Assembly: GCA_017880705.1 (NCBI GenBank)
Contig: JADGRS010000141.1
Span: 1-7,642, forward strand
DNA from: Burkholderiales bacterium
Lineage (GTDB): Bacteria > Pseudomonadota > Gammaproteobacteria > Burkholderiales > Usitatibacteraceae
Length of the DNA stretch: 7,642 nt
Direction: 5' to 3'
The translations under genes were made by a program, and so were the position numbers. Of the stretch, positions 5,140 through 7,642 are shown piece after piece (the first letter of the stretch is position 1; each line of letters opens with the position of its first letter). The notes below the pieces were generated by a model. That model did no database searches and was not told the origin of the DNA. It was given only the letters and a program-made list of their open reading frames with translations.

Positions 5140-7095
5140 TCAGGGGATGTTCGCGGCGACGGCGGGCTCGCCCGCGCGGCCGGGCACGGTGCCCAGCAGC
5201 TCGCGCATGCTTGCCGCCTTGCCCGTGAGGCGGTGGCGGTAGAACCACGCGTTCGTGAACACCTTCTTCACGTAGTCGCGCGTCTCGCTGAAGGGAATCG
5301 TCTCGACGTAGATGGCGCCTTCTAGGGGGCGCTCGTCGCGCCATCGGCGCGCGCGGCCCGGCCCGGCGTTGTAGGCCGCCGTGGCGAGGATCGGATGGCC
5401 GAGGTTATCCAGCACGCGGCGGAAATAGTAGCTTCCCATCTGCGCGTTCACGTCGGGCCGCACCAGCATCTCGGGGCGGAACGGCGAGATCGCGATCTGG
5501 CGCGCGACCCAGCGCGCGGTGGCGGGCATCAGCTGCATCAACCCCCTCGCGCCGACGGGCGAGCGCGCCTCGGGCATGAAGCGGCTCTCCTGCCGCACGA
5601 TGCCGTACACGATCGCCTCGTCGAGATCCCACTGCCGCGCCGCCGCGCCGAGCGCTTCGCGGTGCGGGATGGGAAAGCGCTGCGCGAGATCGTGGATCTG
5701 GAGGGTGCGATCGGCGGTGTTGATCGCGCGATCGGGCTCGTTGGCGAGGCGCGCGAGCTCCGCGGCCGCGAGGAGGCCGCGGTCGTCGAGCCCGCGAATG
5801 GCCCACAGCCATTCGCGCAGCGCCTCGTTGTCCATGCCGAGCCGGTAGAGCGCGAGCGAGCGCTGGATCGCATCGATGCCCCGCATGCGATCGAGATCCG
5901 CCTCGCTCGCCCGCCAGCCGTTCCAGTCGGGCGTCGCCGCGGTTCCCAGCTCGTCCGCGGCGATGAGCCCGTAGAAGTTCTGCTGGCCGGCGAGCCCCTT
6001 CAGCAGCGCGTCGGCGGCCTCGGGCGCGCCGAGGTTGCGCAACGCGCGGGCGCGCCAATAGCGCCAGTTGGACTCGCGCGCTTGCGTCGGGGAGAGCATC
6101 TGGATCGACGCGAGCACTTCCTTCCAATCGGCGGCGCGCAACGCGGCGCGCGCCCTCCACGCGATCTGCGAATCGGTGAGCGGCGTGTTGCGCGCGAGTG
6201 CGTACCACTCCAGCGCCCGCGGCTGGTGCGCAAGCGCCGCTTGCCATGCGACTTGTCCCCAAGCGTACGCCGCTGCGTCCGCGGTAAGGCGCGGAGCGAT
6301 GGCCGTGAGCCGCTCGGCGGCTTCCTCGGGCTTGTTGCGCGCGAGGCGCTCGATCGCGAAGACCAGCGTCTCCTGCGATGCGCGGTTCGGATTCTTGCCG
6401 AGCTTCTCGTGGGCGAGGAACCGGCCCGCGTCGCGGGCCACGCCGTCGAGCGCCTTGTCGACGATGGAGACCCGGTACGGGAGCAGCGCTCCGGCGCGCT
6501 TGGCTTCCTTCACGTTTCCCGACGAGAGGAGCCTTCGCACGCGATCCCACGCGTCGGCTTCGGAAACCGCGTTTGCGGCGACCGCGGCGGCGAACACGGG
6601 ATCGCAGGCCCCGCCGGTCTCCCGCGCGGATATGAAGAGCGCGCGCGCCTCCGCGATCGCTTCGGTGTCGCCTCGCGCCAGGCGCTCCTGGAACGAATAG
6701 CACGCGACCTCGACGTCGTCGCCCAGCATGCGCGGATATTCGGCGCGGAAGAGCTCCCACGAGCCCGCGGCGCCCAGCGCCTTGAGCCAGTCGCGGCGCA
6801 GCCCCTCGCTCAGCGGCGAGTCGGCATGGCGCGTGAGAAAGGCCCGCACGTCGCGTGGGTCGCTGCGCTCGATGTTTCCGGCGAGGAGCCAGTACGCGGG
6901 ATAAGCCTCGAGGATGTGCCCCGCGAGGCGCGCGCGATAGGTTTCGACCTGTTTCCACTGCCCTCGCAGCGCCGCGTCCCGGGCGGCCAGGACATCGGCA
7001 TCGCCGGGCGCGTCGGCGTGCGCGAACGCGGGCGCGAGCGCCACGAGTCCTGCGCATGCCGCATTTCTCACCCTCTTGATGCAAGTCAAGGCCAT
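5140..7095 (-). CDS. slt: Soluble lytic murein transglycosylase (Slt70 family)
   Basis: The 651-residue product (E. coli Slt70 is 645) cleaves the MurNAc-GlcNAc bond of peptidoglycan, forming 1,6-anhydro ends, in the periplasm. A signal peptide MALTCIKRVRNAACAGLVAL is followed by a likely cut after AHA (25-27). Residues about 30-440 are the all-helical superhelical U domain, rich in Ala/Arg; NFYGLIAADELG (373-384) marks the linker region. The C-terminal catalytic domain carries VRQESRF with the catalytic Glu503, SPVGARGLMQLMPATA (512-527), AYNAGPGRARRW (574-585) and IPFSETRDYVKKV (600-612). I chose ATG 7095 since GGTGG lies 5 nt before it and it places the basic residues at the front of the signal; an in-frame GTG at 7104 would add three residues. 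It is the first gene of the four-gene operon and has a TATAAT box upstream. Confidence 0.95.
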   Translation of the reverse strand: MALTCIKRVRNAACAGLVALAPAFAHADAPGDADVLAARDAALRGQWKQVETYRARLAGHILEAYPAYWLLAGNIERSDPRDVRAFLTRHADSPLSEGLRRDWLKALGAAGSWELFRAEYPRMLGDDVEVACYSFQERLARGDTEAIAEARALFISARETGGACDPVFAAAVAANAVSEADAWDRVRRLLSSGNVKEAKRAGALLPYRVSIVDKALDGVARDAGRFLAHEKLGKNPNRASQETLVFAIERLARNKPEEAAERLTAIAPRLTADAAAYAWGQVAWQAALAHQPRALEWYALARNTPLTDSQIAWRARAALRAADWKEVLASIQMLSPTQARESNWRYWRARALRNLGAPEAADALLKGLAGQQNFYGLIAADELGTAATPDWNGWRASEADLDRMRGIDAIQRSLALYRLGMDNEALREWLWAIRGLDDRGLLAAAELARLANEPDRAINTADRTLQIHDLAQRFPIPHREALGAAARQWDLDEAIVYGIVRQESRFMPEARSPVGARGLMQLMPATARWVARQIAISPFRPEMLVRPDVNAQMGSYYFRRVLDNLGHPILATAAYNAGPGRARRWRDERPLEGAIYVETIPFSETRDYVKKVFTNAWFYRHRLTGKAASMRELLGTVPGRAGEPAVAANIP

Positions 7096-7417
7096 TCGAG
7101 CCACCGCTGACTACCGTTCGCAGGATAAAATTATAGTCTTCATAAGCGCCTTCACACGCACTCTATAGACGTATCCATGGCATTCGACGATCCCCTCGCG
7201 GACCTCGGAGCCGCCCCGATCGGTTTCGCGGCGGACGAGATGGCGTGGGAAGATGCGGGGCCCGCGCCATGGATGGACGCCGGTTCGCCGAGAAAGGCAG
7301 CGGCGCGATAGAGAGCGCCACACATTCGGCCCGCGAGGAACAGCGGGCGCCCACGCGGCCCTGGACTTGGCCGCGCGAGGTAAAAGTTCCGTCTATTCGA
7401 CAACCGAGGAGAGACTC
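7096..7417. other. Divergent spacer between slt and the Bug/TctC-type gene; no firm gene
   Basis: This 322-bp stretch should hold the promoters of both flanking genes. Next to slt is the A/T-rich -10 island. A 44-codon plus-strand ORF (7177-7311) begins MAFDDPLADLGAAPIGFAAD; it has no clear ribosome site and no recognised family, so I do not call it. A perfect 7-bp inverted repeat CGCGGCC (7354-7360) / GGCCGCG (7369-7375) with an 8-nt loop lies in what may be the leader of the downstream gene; it has no T run after it, so it is not an intrinsic terminator. The several open frames on the minus strand have rare starts and no family features. Confidence 0.5.
7130..7135 (-). promoter_or_regulatory. 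Likely -10 box of the slt operon
   Basis: The minus strand reads a perfect TATAAT at 7135-7130, within an A/T-rich island (7124-7140) in otherwise G+C-rich DNA. Transcription would start near 7123, about 28 nt before the slt ATG. No clear TTGACA-type -35 box is present; GTGTGA or TGTGAA lies 15-16 bp upstream, so an activator or a weak promoter is possible. The same island could also serve a plus-strand promoter (TATAGT at 7132-7137), but its -35 is poorer. Confidence 0.55.
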
Positions 7418-7642
7418 ATGAACAAGGCTTTTTTCACCCGCGGCCGCCTGGTCGCGCTGGTCGCGACGGCGCTCACCGCGCTCACGCCCGCCCTCGCCTG
7501 GGAACCCACCAAGACCGTGGAGTTCGTCGTGCCCGCGGGGCCGGGCGGCGGCGCCGACCAGATGGCCCGCTTCATCCAGGGCATGGTCGCCAAGCACAAC
7601 CTGATGAAGCAGCCGATGGTGGTCGTGAACAAGCCCGGCGGC
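7418..7642 (+). CDS. Bug/TctC-type tripartite tricarboxylate transporter substrate-binding protein (partial, runs off right edge)
   Basis: The first 75 codons are present and stay open to the window end. The product begins MNKAFFTRGRLVALVATALT with a signal peptide probably cut after PALA (residue 27). The mature start WEPTKTVEFVVPAGPGGG (28-45) then ADQMARFIQ and, at the edge, VVVNKPGG are the hallmarks of the Bug/TctC family of periplasmic receptors: the first beta-strand ending in the P-A-G-P-GGG-D loop that cradles a carboxylate ligand. In the family these bind citrate, tricarballylate, nicotinate, amino acids and similar compounds, and feed TctAB membrane proteins or act as orphan receptors. 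The ligand cannot be told from this fragment. The ribosome site GAGGAGAG (7406-7413) lies 4 nt before the ATG, making the start secure. It is divergent from slt; any TctA/TctB partners would lie beyond the window. Confidence 0.88.
   Translation, partial: MNKAFFTRGRLVALVATALTALTPALAWEPTKTVEFVVPAGPGGGADQMARFIQGMVAKHNLMKQPMVVVNKPGG

Noticed and set aside
7096..7104. GTG start of slt at 7104
   Set aside because: In frame, but it lacks a good ribosome site; the ATG at 7095 has GGTGG at suitable spacing and a normal signal peptide.
5395..7110. 571-codon open frame on the plus strand opposite slt
   Set aside because: It is a shadow of the slt gene, which has all Slt70 catalytic motifs on the other strand; the antisense product is Arg/Ala/Gly-rich without domains.
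7163..7597. 144-codon minus-strand frame over the spacer and the Bug/TctC start
   Set aside because: It overlaps the signal peptide and ligand loop of a recognised receptor on the plus strand; its own sequence is Arg/Gly/Ala-rich with no motif.

Overview
The window looks like a chromosomal segment of a G+C-rich betaproteobacterium, probably Burkholderiales-like. The evidence is a PhaP-type phasin, a TAXI (TRAP-associated) binding protein, the start of a Bug/TctC-type tricarboxylate-binding protein, and a tight lytic transglycosylase / NDUFA9-like / GST / cca cluster with strong third-position G/C bias. This placement is an inference from gene content; no rRNA or tRNA gene is present to confirm it.

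Layout from left to right. (1) The first 92 codons of an NAD(P) transhydrogenase alpha subunit (minus strand, running off the left edge) are divergent from (2) a single-gene TAXI-family periplasmic binding protein (plus), which is closed by a clear intrinsic terminator. (3) A phasin gene (plus) has a well-formed sigma70-type promoter bracketed by two inverted copies of a TGCTGC-type motif, a strong candidate for PhaR autoregulatory operators, and ends in a terminator with eight T residues. (4) The convergent gap between the phasin and cca holds a roughly 163-bp inverted-repeat element built of CACGGAG-like units. (5) A minus-strand operon, transcribed right to left, runs slt (soluble lytic transglycosylase), NDUFA9-like NAD(P)-binding protein, glutathione S-transferase, cca (tRNA nucleotidyltransferase), with gaps of only 1, 4 and 12 bp. 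Its likely promoter has a perfect TATAAT. (6) A 322-bp divergent spacer follows, then (7) the first 75 codons of a Bug/TctC-type binding protein (plus, running off the right edge).

Functionally the window mixes carbon and energy metabolism (transhydrogenase, phasin, two periplasmic binding proteins for organic acid-type uptake) with a housekeeping operon (peptidoglycan turnover, redox/detoxification, tRNA 3'-end maturation). I see no phage, IS transposase, CRISPR, toxin-antitoxin or defence genes. The points most worth a second look are the paired operator-like motifs at the phasin promoter, the inverted-repeat element, and a Cca protein that has lost the HD motifs. I do not see convincing evidence for a wholly new multi-gene system here.
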